This document shows positions 31,301 through 44,068 of a DNA stretch of 64,000 nt, one piece after another. The notes under the pieces were generated by a model. It worked only from the letters and a program-made list of their open reading frames with translations, had not been told where the DNA came from and made no database searches. Every line of letters starts with the position of its first letter. The first letter of the stretch is position 1. Both the position numbers and the translations under genes were made by a program. Source of the DNA: Harmothoe impar (Eukaryota; Annelida; Polychaeta; Phyllodocida; Polynoidae); assembly GCA_947462335.1 (NCBI GenBank), contig OX381714.1:54667800-54731799 (forward strand), given 5' to 3'.

Positions 31301-34300
31301 AATGTATTAAATTGATTCAACAAAACGTCGAGAAAGAACCATTTCCTTTCTAATACTATATCTTTTAAATGTTCCCAAGACACTATGTCGCCGTGTATGG
31401 TAAATATTGCCATGGAAATGTCAATGTCAAATTCCGGATAAGTATGTAAACTATAGAGGAAAGTAAAGTTTAACAGAGATTTGAGAGGTCTTTTGTAGCT
31501 CAGATCCAATACTGATGGATTTGGTTTAATACAGTTTTGTTTCCTTTCAGTGATCGTGATGGATTGGCAAAGCTGATAGACAAACTAGACCCAACCAAAG
31601 TAACCAAAGAAGAGGGCAGTGAAGGTGAGCACAGTTACACATAATAGGGAGTGGTCTTTTTTTTTAAACAGGGGGGGGGGGGGAGGGGTTGGTGGACTTT
31701 CGTGCGAGCAGGTCAACAATTTTCTAGTCCCCCCCTCAGGCAAGTTGAAATTGAGCGCGGCCGACCCCTTTGAGCTAAAGTAAATGCACAGGCTTTTTCA
31801 CTAAAAAAAAGGGAGCAATTTTTTTGGTCTACCCCCCCCCCCCCCCCCCCCCCCCCGTTGTTAAAAAATGACCTCTCCCTATTAAAATATTATTCATGTT
31901 TCATATGAAGCAGAATGACAACTATTTCAAGTTTGAACATAGGTATTTAATCACGACATTCAAAATGCTCAATTATTTTTTTGTTACAGGTAGTACAAAT
32001 GGCGTAAAGAAGGAGGAAGCAAGTGAATCAGAAACTGAAAATAGTAAGGACTCTAGTATAGTCTCCAAAGAGGACAACTCTGACCAAAAACCAATAAAGA
32101 TAACCATAAAGATAAAGGAAGAACCTCCAGATCCGCCGAAGTCAGAAGTCACAGATGAAAAGCAAGTAAAATCGGAAACTGGGATAGATGAGAAGCCAGA
32201 TGTGGGGTCCATAACCGACGAAAAGTCCCCGGAGTCTGCCGATAAAGTTATCAAGAGCGAAGAAAAATCAAGTGATTCAGATGATAAGAAAGATGTGGAG
32301 AAAAAGACGACTGACGAGAAGGCAGCGGCAGAGGAAGAGAAGGAAGCGGAAACTGTAGCCGAAAAAGAAAGTCCAAAAGAAGCAGAAGTAAAGGGGTCAC
32401 CTAAGGAGAAGGAAAAGCCACTCAAGGAAGATGAGATTAAAGTGGAAGACACCAAGGTGGTGTCTAAAGATGAGAAAAGCACCACAGAGAAAGAAAAAAA
32501 TGACAAAGCAGAGAAAGAAGACACTCAAATTAAAGAGAATCATGCTGATAAAGAGAAATCACCAGAAAGTGAGAAGGCGTCCTCAAAGAAGGCATCGGAG
32601 GAGAGTACAAAGAAACCCGAAGCCGACAAAGAGGATGTTGCTGAGCTTACTTCTGCTGACAAAAAGAAGGAAGAGTCTGACAAAAAAGTAAATGAAAGCA
32701 AGGCTGAAGATAAGAAAACCACACCTGAGGAAGCAAAGGAGGAGGATACTGATAAGAGTCAGAAGGGTTCAGATAGTAAAGCCGATACAATATCAGAACC
32801 ATGTTTAGACGACAAGGAGAATACCGACTCGTCAGAGATTGACGTCGGTATGGAGGATAACCCTGATCAGGCCGAACAAACTCAAGTAGAAAAGTCAGAG
32901 AAAGTTGAGGAGGTCAAAGAAAAGTGTTCATCAGTTGGCAAAAAGGACAAGGTGGCTGATTTACCAGTGTCAAAAGCTGATGTGGGGCAAACGATATCTG
33001 AACCCAAACCGGCCTCTAAGGAGGACGAATCAAAGACTGCTGAAATTGATGAAGCTAGCAAAGATCCTAAATCGACAAAAGATGCATCTGATGAGACAGT
33101 GACTAAACCCTGCAAACCAGAAGATACCAAATCTGTCGATGAATCTAAAACCAAGGATGTAACGGAAACGGGTACTAAAGATAAGAAATCAGAAAGTGAA
33201 TCTGTTGTCAAGGTTGATGATAAGAAAGCCACCGAAGAAAGCAAAGGTGAAAAAACGAGTAAGGAACCGAAAGTTGATGGCCATAAAGATAAAGAAGAAA
33301 AAGAGAAAACTGACGTTCAAACTGCAGACACAGATAGCGGGAAATCTGAAGTGGAACCTGCGACTACCGACAAAGAAGAAACTTCTAAATCGAAAAAGGA
33401 CGATGTGGAGAAATCAAAAACCAAAGACTGTGAAGAATCTCTGACGAAGGACAGCGACTCAAAAACAGAAGATAAGGAAACCAGTGACAAGACCTCGAAG
33501 GATAGCAACACCAAAGTCAAAAGCAATACTAACGCTGAAAAGACAAAGGCCGAGGAGACCGAGGCTAAAGCGGAAAAACCACCAGAAGTGTCCGATAAAA
33601 CTCCGTCAGATACCTCAGAGACATGTGTAAAGGAGAAAAGTGCTGATAAAGAGAAGCCACTTAAGGACAAAGATGATAGTGAAGAAGAAGTAACCAACGA
33701 GAAGGCAGCGAAAACTGATAAAGAAAAATCAACGGAGAATCCACCCTCTCCAGATAAGGATACGCAGGAGAAATCTGCCAAAGACCAAGTTGAGACAGAA
33801 AAGAAAGAGCCAGTAAAAAGTGAATCTACAGAAAAGGAAAGCTCCAAGACAAAGGGGACAGAGGATAGTACTGTGGTTGTCTCAAAGAGGAAACGTGGTC
33901 GTGGAGAGGCGCAACCTAGCGTGGTTGAAGAAGAAAAGGGTATGTTCAATTACATGTCTTTATAAAATGTGTTAATGAAATTAAATTTAGATTAAATTAA
34001 AAATAATTTTACAATTTAGTTATCCCTACCGCCTGCCTAAAAGTGTGAGGACGTAATGATAATAGGGTCGCTATGAAGATGAATTGTTGCTTGAAGATTA
34101 TTCTACTTCTAAATCATACATTTTAAGAATTCTAAAAGACAGACAAGTAATAAATTCTAGATTTGATTTACTAGGAACCTGAAGCATACTTTTATTGGTT
34201 ACTTCTTATCTATAATTGCAGAAACTGCACCGGATGACGAGGAAAAAGTCGCCCCACAGAAGCGGAAGCGAGCTCTGAACGCCGACACTCCACCAAAAGT

Positions 34301-37300
34301 CGAAGAGAAGGAGAAACAGCGACAGACAAGAAAGCGTAAAGAATCTGGTTCGATGAACTCTTCAGAATCCGAGTCCTCCGATTCCGAACAGGAAGGGGAA
34401 TCTGACGAGCCACCTTCCAAGAGGAAAAAGGGACGGAAATTGAAGACAGCGTCCGAGCGAAATGAGGACGCGAACGTTGAGAAGGCAGCTGAATCATCCG
34501 AGTCTGAGGAGGGGCCGGTCGCTAAACGCCCTGCGGTGCGAGGGCGCGGTAGGGGCCGGGGGCGTGGTAGGGGGAGAGGGCGCGGCCGCGGGGGTGCCGT
34601 GGCAAAGTCACGCAAAGATGAAGAATCTGACCAAAACGACGACAGCAAAGACGCCAAAGATACCAAAGCTAAGAGCGCTGATGAGAATGAAAGAGAGGAT
34701 GATGAGGAGAAGGAGAATGTGAATGAAGGTGGGAAAAAACGAGGGAAAGGGAAGAAGGGAAAGAAAACTCCGAAAGTAAGCGATGATGAGGATGAAGACT
34801 TCACACCGCGGAGGTCAAGTCGGTCGACCAAGGGAAAGCGTGGCGCCGTGTTTCTGGCTGGTCCAGACGACTCAGTGAAACGAAAGAAGAAATTCCCACC
34901 TCCGGAAGAAGAAGAGGAAGAGGAGTTTGAAGTGGAGGAAACACAGAGGAAGAACAGGAAGAAGCATGCAGAGGAAGAGGAGGAGGAGGAACTGAAATCT
35001 AAAAAGGTGAGTTTATGCACTTTGCTCAACTATGTAATACACGTTACTTAAAGCAGTCTATAATGAAACATGAGTTCACGAGCAGAGATGTAAATTTCTA
35101 CTTTTCAGAACTTTCTCTCTTTGAAGTTACCTTATATGTATAGGTTAGATAACATAACATCCTGCGGTCCTTTTGCAGATTACTCTTGATCTGAAATTAA
35201 CAGTAACTGAATAGAGCAAAATGGGATATTTAATAAGAAATGAGCCCCGGAACAAAAATATATCCTGTTACCGATAGGTAAAAAATAATATATAAAGAGA
35301 GGCCATGTTATCTGAACACAACAAATCTCTTGTTCTTGGACTAAATCTGAATTATAACTGGTTCCAGAAGAGGAAGTCGACCAAGGCTCACGATGAGGAG
35401 TGGGCTCCGTCCGGTCCTGCCAAGAGTAAGGGGAAGGGGCGACGACGTAAGAAGCACAACGTGACAGACGAGTCGTCGACCGACGACGAGACGGAGATCA
35501 TCCAGGGTCTGGAGGAGGAGGAGGACGAGAGCCTCAAGTTCTCCGAGTCGGAGCCGGATCTGGAGCCAGAGGAGAGCGATGGGGAGGAGTACCAGCCCCA
35601 GGGGAGGAACGCCAAGAGGGCCGCCGCGCTTAAATGTAAGTACTGAGAACCCGCTAAGAATGGCATCATGTCTTAATGCATCATGCCCTCTGGTCGTCAT
35701 GAATGTAGCACTTGGGAGTCTACTTACCAGGGCTGCATTTATGCATCATACAGATAAAGGGCATAATGCATTAACGCACTGTACAGGTGTTCAGTCTGTT
35801 CAATTTTGAGAGGAGTCTCGGGAAGTGGACAAATATTTACTGGGTATATAACAAGATCCTGTAGAATATCCCATGGGCTTCCGAGATTTTAGAAATTCCC
35901 TATTGTCAAAGTGGATGAACTATAATTGACAGTTGAATTATTTGTTGTGTTTTACAGTGAAGCAGGAGGAAGAAGAGGAGCTGGACGATGACAGTCCGTG
36001 CTCCAAATGTGGCAAACCAGACCATCCTGAATGGGTAGGTATACTATATTTATCATTCAAGGAACTTTGAAGAAAAATTGAATCCTTTTACAAACACTAT
36101 ATAACAGTCAGGTGGGAGTGAATTTGTTTTTTTGTCCGGAGTTCACAATTATGAAGAGGGGCCAGTGTGGCATGTTTCTATTGCTCAAATTGTCGCAGGG
36201 TCAGCAGAATATGACAGAAGGCATCAGAATGCAGCATTTGGCTTATAGATTTTCAAAGTTTTCTGGGGGCCATTCCCCATACGCCCCTAGCTTTACCGCT
36301 GCGCTTGCGACTATTCGAAGCAATAATTCACTCGAGCACTGCATTTAGTGTCTTTAGATGGCTATTCACATGTTTGTTAGCATTATATTCATATTCTAGA
36401 AAAATGATACTCGAATATTATATTATTATTAGCTTTTAGTTTCATATAAAAATGTATGTCAATGTAAAACCCAAGCTGGACTGCGACGCAAAGAGGCGAA
36501 AGCCTAATTGTATTCGAGGATAAATAAAACTGATTTAAAAAAGAAAAAGACATCCCTGAAGCTGTGACATGGCGTGTGCCCCTAGCTCTGTAGCTGCGTT
36601 GCACTTGCAACTATTCGAAGCAATATTTCACTCGAACACTGCATTTAGTGTTTTCAGATACCTTATACATTTTGTATTGAGACTTAAAATACTTTTTTTT
36701 TTACTAAATATCATGGCCTTTCAAGGGGATGTTCTTGTTTTAATGCTGGTGTTTGGTTACAGATCCTGTTGTGTGACAGCTGCGAGGCGGGTTTCCACAC
36801 GGCCTGTCTCCGACCGCCCCTCATGATGATACCCGACGGGGACTGGTTCTGTCCCGCCTGCGAACACGTGAGTTGACCCTTTAACCTATAGAGGCCTAAG
36901 AGGACCAAAAAAAAACAGTTATTTTGAAAAAAAAAATGGGAAAAGAAAGATTTTGAAAAAAAAGGGGATTTAAAAACAAAGTGATTTGAAAAAGTTTGGT
37001 GTTGTCAACTGTCAAGCATGTCGCTAATAACACGACATTTGTCGTCATGATGCGTCAAAGCAGCCCCGGCTTGTAACTAGCTGGTGCTACATTGGTGCAT
37101 TATGCAGCAATAGCAAGTTATCTCGCCAGGACTGCATGAATGTTTCATGACGACTATGGCATGATGCATCAACATGATATGCCATTCTTAAAGGTTTAAT
37201 GCATCATGCCCATGGTAGTAATAATGCATGAATGCAGCCCTCTCAGTTTAAAGTCGTTAAAGAATATAAATATTCCCAAGATTTTGTGCATATTTATGAG

Positions 37301-40300
37301 GATTGCTTTAAAAAACGTGCCTTAACACTTGGCCAATTAGCATCTAATAAGAAACCTCATGTACCGGTATTTATTAATAAAGGATGAAAGCTGACATCAC
37401 ATGTGCCTTCAGAATCTGTGTACCCCATGGCATTCTCTAGAGGCTCCTCATTATCTTGTCATATCGCTGAGGCAGCAACGGAAATATCCTGAATCAAATG
37501 TTAAAATAAAATTAATGATGCTCACTTTTTCCACAGGCTAAGTTATTGGAGAAACTATTGGAGAATCTCAGCAACCTCGATACCTTAATGAAGAAAAATG
37601 ATCGGTTAATGAAGAGAAAGCAGCGATTAGCCTTCGTTGGAATCAGTCTCAATAATATACTACCAGTAAGTACACTATGATATGTGGTGGTTCTGCTCTA
37701 TTAGACTGGTTCCAGTCCTGACTCACGCAGGCACCAGTAACCACGTAAGAGCCCAGTAAATTATGGATTACTCAATCATTGTAGCAATGTTGTATTTAGG
37801 AAGTGGTCATTATTTAACAATAGGGGAATGGTGGATTTACAACATACACCAACAACCCCTTGTTAGATATTGAGCAATCCCCTAGCAGAAAACTCCCTTG
37901 TTTTGAAAATATTCTTAACTTCTTATGCAGTTTCTGGAACGCATATGATTATCGGAGACTTTTAAAGTATGCTCACATAAAAATGTTAGGTGTTACACTT
38001 CTACTGTGTGAGACACATTGTAGCTCTTGAAAATAACAAGATACACATTTCAGAAGGAGGAGGCAGAAAAAAAGCGGCGGAGGCGCGCCCGTGGATTTGT
38101 CGCGTCTGACAGTGATGATGACTCGGAAGAAGAAGAGGAGGAGGGAGAAGGAGAAGAAGAGGAGGGAGATGAGGAGGGAGACGAGGAGAGAGCTGAGAGG
38201 AGAGCAGAGAGGAAGAAGAGAGACCGAAAAAAGAGGAAGCAGCGAGACGATGACGACCGATCTGATCAATCAGAGAGAGAGGACGAGGAGTCGGAGACGG
38301 AAGAATCTTCGTCGTCAGAAGAAGAGCAGGAGCACTTTGTGAAGCGGTCGCGGCGAGCGCGTAAAGATATCAGTTACAAGTCTACCGAGTTTGACAACTT
38401 AATTAACAGAGCCATCTCGGGGGACATCGAGTACGAAGGTAGGGACCACTTGTACCGTTAGTTTAAGGACGGCATAATGCCTCAATGCATTGTGCCCTCC
38501 GTCATCATGATGCCTAAATACAGCCCTGGGTGGCGGGGGGGGGGGGGATTACTCCTATGGGGTTGAGACACTCCTGGAGGGTCGGCATGATGCAGCAAGG
38601 CAGCACCAGCAACTTACTTGCTGGGGCTGCATTGGTGCATCATGATGACAAATGTCATCTTTTGATTTAAATGCCATCCATAAAGGACTAATATGCTATG
38701 CGCCTTGTCGTTATCATGCATTGATGTAGCCGTGGGATCTACTGCATTCATGCATCATGCTGACGTATCTGCATTTATGCATCATTCCGACGTGTCTGCA
38801 TTAATGCATCATACCGACATATTTACACCTGACGGGTCGTCATGATGCATAGCTACAGCCCTGGCAGGTAGAGTCCTAAGGGCTGCACTCATTCATCATG
38901 ACGACAAAGGGCACTGTGCATTACAGTCTTGTGCAACAAGGTTTTCAGAACTGCAGAAATTTATGCAGGCAAACATTTAGGAACATTTATTGCAGATGAT
39001 TCAGAGAATAGTTAAAATTAGACTAGATAGTTTGCTTCACTGGCTATAACATTATTCCACCGGCATCAAAAAGTGGACAAAAGATATTTGCTTTAAAACT
39101 TATAAATATCCAAGTCTCCAAACTTCATCGTAAAGATGATTTTTCAGAAGAGGCCAAAACCCCGCCACCCCCTGTAAGATGTGGTCCCCCTCCGAGCCGT
39201 GGTAAAGACATGGACACGATCATCGCTCGGCATCGGGAGGAGGAAGCGGTGATGAGTAAGTCGGCCACTGAGGGGGAAGACACCAAGGACGAGGGGGAGA
39301 AAACAGAGGGGGAGAAGACGGAAGGGGAGAAGACGGAGGGAGAGAAGACAGAGGGAGAAGCGGAGGAAGTCGATCTGAACGCGAGTCGCCCCTCGCCTCC
39401 CATGGTGAAGGCACGGGGCCGGCGTAAGGGCCGTAAACTCACCGCTCTCGATGATTCAGACGATGATCCGGATGACGACAGCGAATCCTATAAAGCATCT
39501 GAGTAAGCTCCATCATTTTCAAATACTTTAAAAAATATAAAATAGTGGTTCTTTTTTTCTTTTTTTCTAAAAATTGTTGATTGATCCCAATGAATTTATC
39601 ACCTTTTACATCAGTTTTTATTGTGACATTTTGACACAATTCACAGATCATGTCTTATTGTATTCCTCGCTTTAATCTATTAAACAAAACGCTTTTTTCA
39701 TGTTGTATGGATTAGAAAATGTTAATGATCAATATCAGTCATGTTGGCTACAGTGTAATAACTCTAAAGTCATGACAGAATTCAAAAAGTTACATATGCC
39801 AATCTGAGGAGTTCTAACTCAATTGCGTAACATTTAATTTTTGGATGTTTTACAAGTATGGGTCCCAACTTGGTTTTACTGGTGTCATTTCATAAGTCAA
39901 AGATATCACTTTTCCTACTTTTGCCGGATTTCTACACTTTTGCTGGAATTTCTGTATTGATTCTAGCTTGTTTCCTGAATCTCTGTGAATGAACCTGCAG
40001 TTTTGACTTTATCAGGGATAAATTGTTATGATGCAGAATCACACAATCTTATGAATCAACCCTTATCCAACAGAGACTCAGCGGCATCAGAGGCAAGTAT
40101 TGAGGAGCCGTCTGACTCAATGACGGAGGAGGAAGCCGAATGGGCACGGGAGCGCAAGAAACGGTCATCAGGCAGGAGATCTGGGTCGCGCAGGAGTGGG
40201 CGACAGACACGCAAAGGCTACAAATATGATGATTTCGGTGAGAGACTTACAAAATGTCCTCTACTAACTCGTTTAGAGTTGTACAGTACATTGCATCATG

Positions 40301-41545
40301 TTATTTACTGTCATGATGTATCCATGAATGCATGGTTCGGTGCTTTTTATGCCTACAATATGTATGACACACATTTGCTTTGAACTGAAAGAAAACGTAA
40401 ACCAGGTGGCACCGGTGACTTTAGAGAATTCTATTAGCCAAATCTGTACTTCAGTACTGTTCCAAAAACCCTCCTATAAGTTGCACCCGATATAGGAATG
40501 TTTGGTATCAAATTAAAGCTGGGATTGATTTGTGTACAAGCCACGGCTTCTATGTGTCAGAGACTTTACGGTGATCACGTTTTGACTAAACCCTTGCCCT
40601 TGTCTTACAGTTGTTGATGAGGAGAGTGACAGTGACGGCATGACGCGGCGCTCCAGTCGCTCGGCCGCCCGTCGTGGGGTCAGTTACCGGGAACCACAAT
40701 CAGACGACTCAGACGTCAGCGTTCCCAAGCGGCGCCGGCGACCCAAGGTACTCAGCAAAAAGACCAAGAAGAAAAAGCGGCGCATCATGAATTCTGACGA
40801 CAGTGGAGACTTTAGGCCGAGCACAGGCCGGAAATCAGCTCATTATGAGCATGATAGTGACTTCGAGCCGGTGACGGCAAAGCGGAAATCTCGGAGAGAG
40901 GTGAATTATCGAAAGCTTTTTGAGACAGACACAGAGGACGAGGAAGACGCTAAACCTCGGAAACCCAAGAAAAATGTTGTAAAATCAGATAGTGACTATT
41001 CAGCTGAAACGGAAACCGAGGATAAAGGAGAGAAGAAGGAAAAATCCAAACCTAAAGAAAAGAAAAAGAAAAATCCTGAGAAAAAGAGAACTATAGGTAA
41101 GAGTATAGGCAGCGAAGAGGAAGAAGAAGAGGAGGAAGAAGATGAAGATGAAGAGACGGAAGAAGAGGAGGAAGAGTCGTCAGACGACGCAGGAGGAAAA
41201 GGGAGACTGGAACAATACCGGACCAAGCGCCCTGCCCTCCTCACCGGTAGTGATAATGAGGACACTCCCAAATTTAACGGGCATTCAACCACGAACAATA
41301 CCACTACCACCACCACCACCACCACCCCTACCACGGTAACGAACAATGCCCCTCAACCCACAGCCCCACTAAGTGAGCCCAGTACTAAAGCCCGTAAATT
41401 AGATATCGAGAATTTATTAGAGGACACGACTAAGACGGGTCCGGTCATGGAGCCGACCGGTATTGTGGACGATATCGCCCAGATTAATGACGAGGAGGAT
41501 TTAGATAGCATCGAGGATCTTGTAAATTATGTAACTATGGATTAA
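25347..41545 (+). CDS. RSF1: Remodeling and spacing factor 1 (RSF1), 15 coding exons
   Basis: Histone-binding subunit of the RSF (ISWI/SNF2H) nucleosome-spacing complex; acts in the nucleus. Exons: 25347-25491, 28871-28962, 29715-29807, 30286-30491, 31551-31624, 31990-33939, 34222-35006, 35368-35635, 35958-36034, 36763-36867, 37537-37665, 38054-38438, 39148-39502, 40074-40237, 40611-41545. All introns are GT-AG, phases agree, and the sum is 5763 nt (1920 residues plus stop). Exons 1-4 hold the conserved N-terminal domain (NFAVICSFLQRYG, GRDKNGLAYW, REEQDDENAESW). Exons 9-10 encode a PHD finger starting C1219 (CSKCGKPDHPEW, then ILLCDSCEAGFHTACL). Exon 11 has VGISLNNILP. The end EDLDSIEDLVNYV matches the known RSF1 C-terminus. 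Exon 6 is a 650-residue K/E/D/S-rich region; exons 7, 12, 13 and 15 are also acidic/basic repeats. Intron 1 is 3.4 kb. Confidence 0.95.
26590..26830. repeat. Degenerate CATGTCG/CATGTCGATTTTAAG repeat
   Basis: Ten or so imperfect CATGTCG units with interspersed GATTTTAAGAA, starting after AGTGGGGCTCTGGAT. A second copy of the family is at 47558-47735. Confidence 0.6.
28354..28411. repeat. 23-bp tandem repeat, about 2.5 units
   Basis: Unit GGGGTAGGGCGAATC plus RTCCAGGA, repeated in RSF1 intron 1. Confidence 0.8.
28980..29120. mobile_element. Small MITE, CAGGGATGAAAGT ends (141 bp)
   Basis: CAGGGATGAAAGT at the left and its inverse ACTTTCATCCCTG at the right, in RSF1 intron 2. A second copy at 45654-46710 is interrupted by a larger element. 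Internal text (GATTTCAAG, TTTATTCAGGGG) is shared. Confidence 0.7.
29231..29445. repeat. ATGATGCA hairpin MITE, intron 2
   Basis: Starts CCCTTTAAGGATGGCA and ends AAAGGTTAA, with internal inverted modules CATGATGCA / TGCATCATG around CTGCATT. Same family as 30527-30767, 35650-35785, 37010-37250, 38461-38930, 43249-43450 and 44069-44362. Confidence 0.65.
30080..30250. repeat. Poly-G/C-bearing repeat, intron 3
   Basis: Contains GGGGTGGACC, CTCAAAGGGGTCGGCC and TTTCAACTTGCCTGAG. Its inverse lies in intron 5 at ~31660-31860. The two copies flank exons 4 and 5. Confidence 0.6.
30527..30767. mobile_element. ATGATGCA hairpin MITE with TTAA ends, intron 4
   Basis: Flanked by TTAA at 30527-30530 and 30764-30767. 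Termini CCCATTAAGGA and the inverse-like CCATCCTTAAAAGG. Interior made of two hairpin modules (GCATGATGCACC / TGATGCATCATGCC and GGCTGCATTCATGCAT). TTAA ends suggest mobilisation by a piggyBac- or Kolobok-type transposase (inference). Confidence 0.65.
30812..31287. mobile_element. TIR element with minisatellite, intron 4
   Basis: GGCCACACTTAAAAAAA followed by TTTCCGGTGGAGCGG at the left is mirrored by CCGCTCCACCGGAAA and TTTTTTAAGTGTGGCC at the right. The interior holds a 24-bp tandem repeat and homopolymer runs. Confidence 0.7.
30989..31115. repeat. 24-bp minisatellite, 5.3 units
   Basis: Unit ATTCCCCGCTACTA plus RAATGTATCA at 30989, 31013, 31037, 31061 and 31085, then a partial unit. Substitutions rise toward the 3' end. 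Confidence 0.9.
31660..31860. repeat. Poly-G/C-bearing repeat, intron 5, inverse of the intron 3 copy
   Basis: Contains CTCAGGCAAGTTGAAA, GGCCGACCCCTTTGAG and TTTTTTTGGTCTACC followed by about 28 C. This is the reverse complement arrangement of 30080-30250. Confidence 0.6.
35650..35785. repeat. ATGATGCA-family repeat, intron 8
   Basis: AATGGCATCATG, TGCATCATGCCC, GGGCTGCATTTATGCATCAT and GGGCATAATGCATT follow in order. A short member of the intronic hairpin family. Confidence 0.55.
36275..36670. repeat. Two direct copies of a ~90-bp block, intron 9
   Basis: CGCCCCTAGCTTTACCGCTG...ACTATTCGAAGCAATA... at ~36283 and TGCCCCTAGCTCTGTAGCTG... at ~36577. Between them an ATTCGAGGATAAATAAAACTG segment resembles a LINE 3' end. 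Confidence 0.6.
37010..37250. repeat. ATGATGCA-family repeat, intron 10
   Basis: Several CATGATGC/GCATGAATG modules with GCCAGGACTGCATGAATG. Degraded member of the intronic hairpin family. Confidence 0.55.
38461..38930. repeat. ATGATGCA-family repeat, intron 12
   Basis: Begins TTTAAGGACGGCATAATGCC. Holds at least two hairpin modules (GGCATGATGCAGCAAGGCAG and GGGCTGCATTGGTGCATCAT) plus three short repeats of TGCATTNATGCATCAT near 38750-38815. Confidence 0.6.
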
Positions 41546-43248
41546 TATGTGTGTGCGGGTTGTACATAGGATATCATACACAGGACGCTGTGCTAGAATC
41601 TTGATCCATTATAGACTTATGTTTATATATGCCATTGTAGATTGCCCATTCATGTGGAGAGTTTGTCTGTGTTTTGTCAAGTTCAATGCCTGCCCTGCTA
41701 CATTTTTGTCCCAGTCAAACTGAAAGTACATGTATGTATGTAACCCAAATGTTGCTCTTGTCAAAAGTATTGAAATATTATGATTACCGGTAGTACCATT
41801 TGAGTTTGGGGATCTCAGCCGCGAAGTTCACGTCGGTTTTTGTCTAGACTTTACAATTGGTGCTAAAAGAGAGAAAAGTCACTGCGCGGTAGAAGTTTTA
41901 ATTCTCAAAATGCCAGAGATTCCCTGTCTGTTTTCTCTAGCATTGATAAGTAGGTTTGTTGCCGCTGCTTCAGATGCTGAGTCAAATTTATTCTGAAATA
42001 CACTTAGGAAGGCATAAAGTGATTGCAATTTTGTTTTTAGAATTGATCTACCAGTATTTGAATTTGTATTCTGGTCCCAGAAGATTTCCTAACTCAGAAT
42101 CTTGATCTCAAATATTTGACTTGACTATCAGAAAACTGTGACTCAAGTATTTCCACTGCGGTCACTGCATTTCTTTTATGATGTTTGATTAGTTTTTTAA
42201 AAGGTAAAATGTTTAAAAGACTTTGTGGAGAGGATGCACATGTGAGATGTGTTATTTGCATTTATAGCAATGAGGATTTGCATCGGGTGAATTCCAGTAG
42301 GTAGGAATTACATACTGCCAAGTGTGATGTTGCACATTGGAAAATAACACGTTGGGGAATTCAACAGTTTTTGCCGTCAGCCCAGAAGTGTTATCAAGCG
42401 TTTAATAATATTTGTTTTCGTCCAATGTAGCAACGGCATTTTTCTGCAGATTTCACATGAATATAAATCCCCCCCGCCCCGCCCCACTACACACACCAAC
42501 CCGCTAATGACTTGGCCGACTCTCCTACTGGCCAGTATGAATGGATGTTAAGTTTCTTGGTTGGTCAAATAGAATCAAACTGACTTTTTTTTTTTAATGT
42601 TGAAATAATTTTAAAACAATACATTTCTTTACATAATTTTGAAAAACGAAATCCTTGAGATTTTTAACCGTTTTCTGTGAAAGTATGCTGTCCCTGGGGT
42701 TTTTAAAAAGAAAATTGTATAGAAGCAGGATTTTCGGTTTGATTCACTAATCAATCGCTTTCTTCGTAAACTTCCTGATTTGGGCTTCGTTGAACTTAAT
42801 ACGCCTCTTGTACTATTACTAATCCTTCATGTAGCAGCTTTCTCATTTTTTACACATATATACATAAATATACATACATCTATTTTAACCTCTGTGAATA
42901 AGTTTGTGTATTGATTAATATAAGTTTTGTGTTGCTCGATAAACCATATCTCTCACTGGCAGTAGACTCACCGACCGCCATTTTCATTCCCATTCTCATC
43001 ACACAATTTGGTCATCATGGCAGTCTCAAAGTGTAAAGTGTAAATAGAAATGTGTAACTTTTAACTCATTTTCACAATCATTTTCACACAGATACTCATC
43101 ATCCCACCATCTCATTATGTCAAAAAGAATATAAACTGTCAGCCTGCTTGTAATAAATCTAAGACAATCTCTGAAAATAAAAGTTGATGTGTTTCCACTA
43201 ACCCGCAAAGACTTTGTCTAACGCAGTCGGCCCCAACTTTTAATGTGT

Positions 43249-43450
43249 TTAACCCTTTAAAGGCTGCATACTGCTTTAATGTGTTATGCCCTTAGTCGGC
43301 ATGATGCATGAGTGCAACCCTTGCGAGTAATTCGCTGATGCAAGCATCATGACGACCCTACAGGGTTGATACACTCCCGAAAGTTTGACATGATGCATTA
43401 TGACGATAAAGCACATATATATTTAAAGCACTATGCGGCCTTTAAATGGC
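43249..43450. repeat. ATGATGCA-family repeat
   Basis: Begins TTTAACCCTTTAAAGGC. Contains GGCATGATGCATGAGTGC and TGACATGATGCATTATG. Confidence 0.55.
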
Positions 43451-44068
43451 TAACTACTTCTCAGCCGGTTAGGGGAAACACGATTTTAATTTCTTTGGTT
43501 TCTACTAGAGCTAATGTAGCTTTGATACTTAAATATTATATATATAATAATAGGTAGCACCATTGTGTGTTGGATAGATATGAATGCCAAGTGTATATAT
43601 TCATATGCTGTCCATCCCGCTTAGACTTGATCTGATGATTGTGTATAGTGTAAGTTAGAAAACTGGGGATTAATACAAAAAATGATATTTTCAAATGATA
43701 GTAAAATAACAATGGACATTTTGATTGTGGTATGTTTAAACAGAATTTCAGTATATATACCTCATATTTTATTCTTATAGGGAATACACAAAACACTTGA
43801 TGCAGTTGTTGTTATAATGTGAATGTTACCATTAAGTTAAATAGATTAAGTTAAACAGATGTTGATAAAGACTTCCACAGACTTCTGAGAAAAAAATCCA
43901 CTGCCCTCGGAATATTAAGTTTTATCTTACTGTCCAAGTTAATGTGTGCAAAGGGGAAAGGTATTGTACAGTTGAAGTTCCCTTGTTCCCGTTAGAATCT
44001 AGCCATGTGTGTGTGGGTTTTCCAGCATTGTAATAAACACTTAGACCTCATCACCTATATGTTACTTA

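Noticed and set aside
31830..31857. Long poly-C run as a functional element
   Set aside because: Homopolymer tracts also occur at 15850, 31668, 52727 and 54710 and are prone to sequencing error; nothing ties this one to function.
33317..33949. 210-residue serine-rich minus-strand ORF
   Set aside because: It is the mirror of the lysine/glutamate-rich exon 6 of RSF1; composition is fully explained by antisense GAA/AAA codons and no domain is present.
34199..35029. 276-residue minus-strand ORF rich in serine and phenylalanine
   Set aside because: Antisense shadow of RSF1 exon 7, crossing its splice sites.
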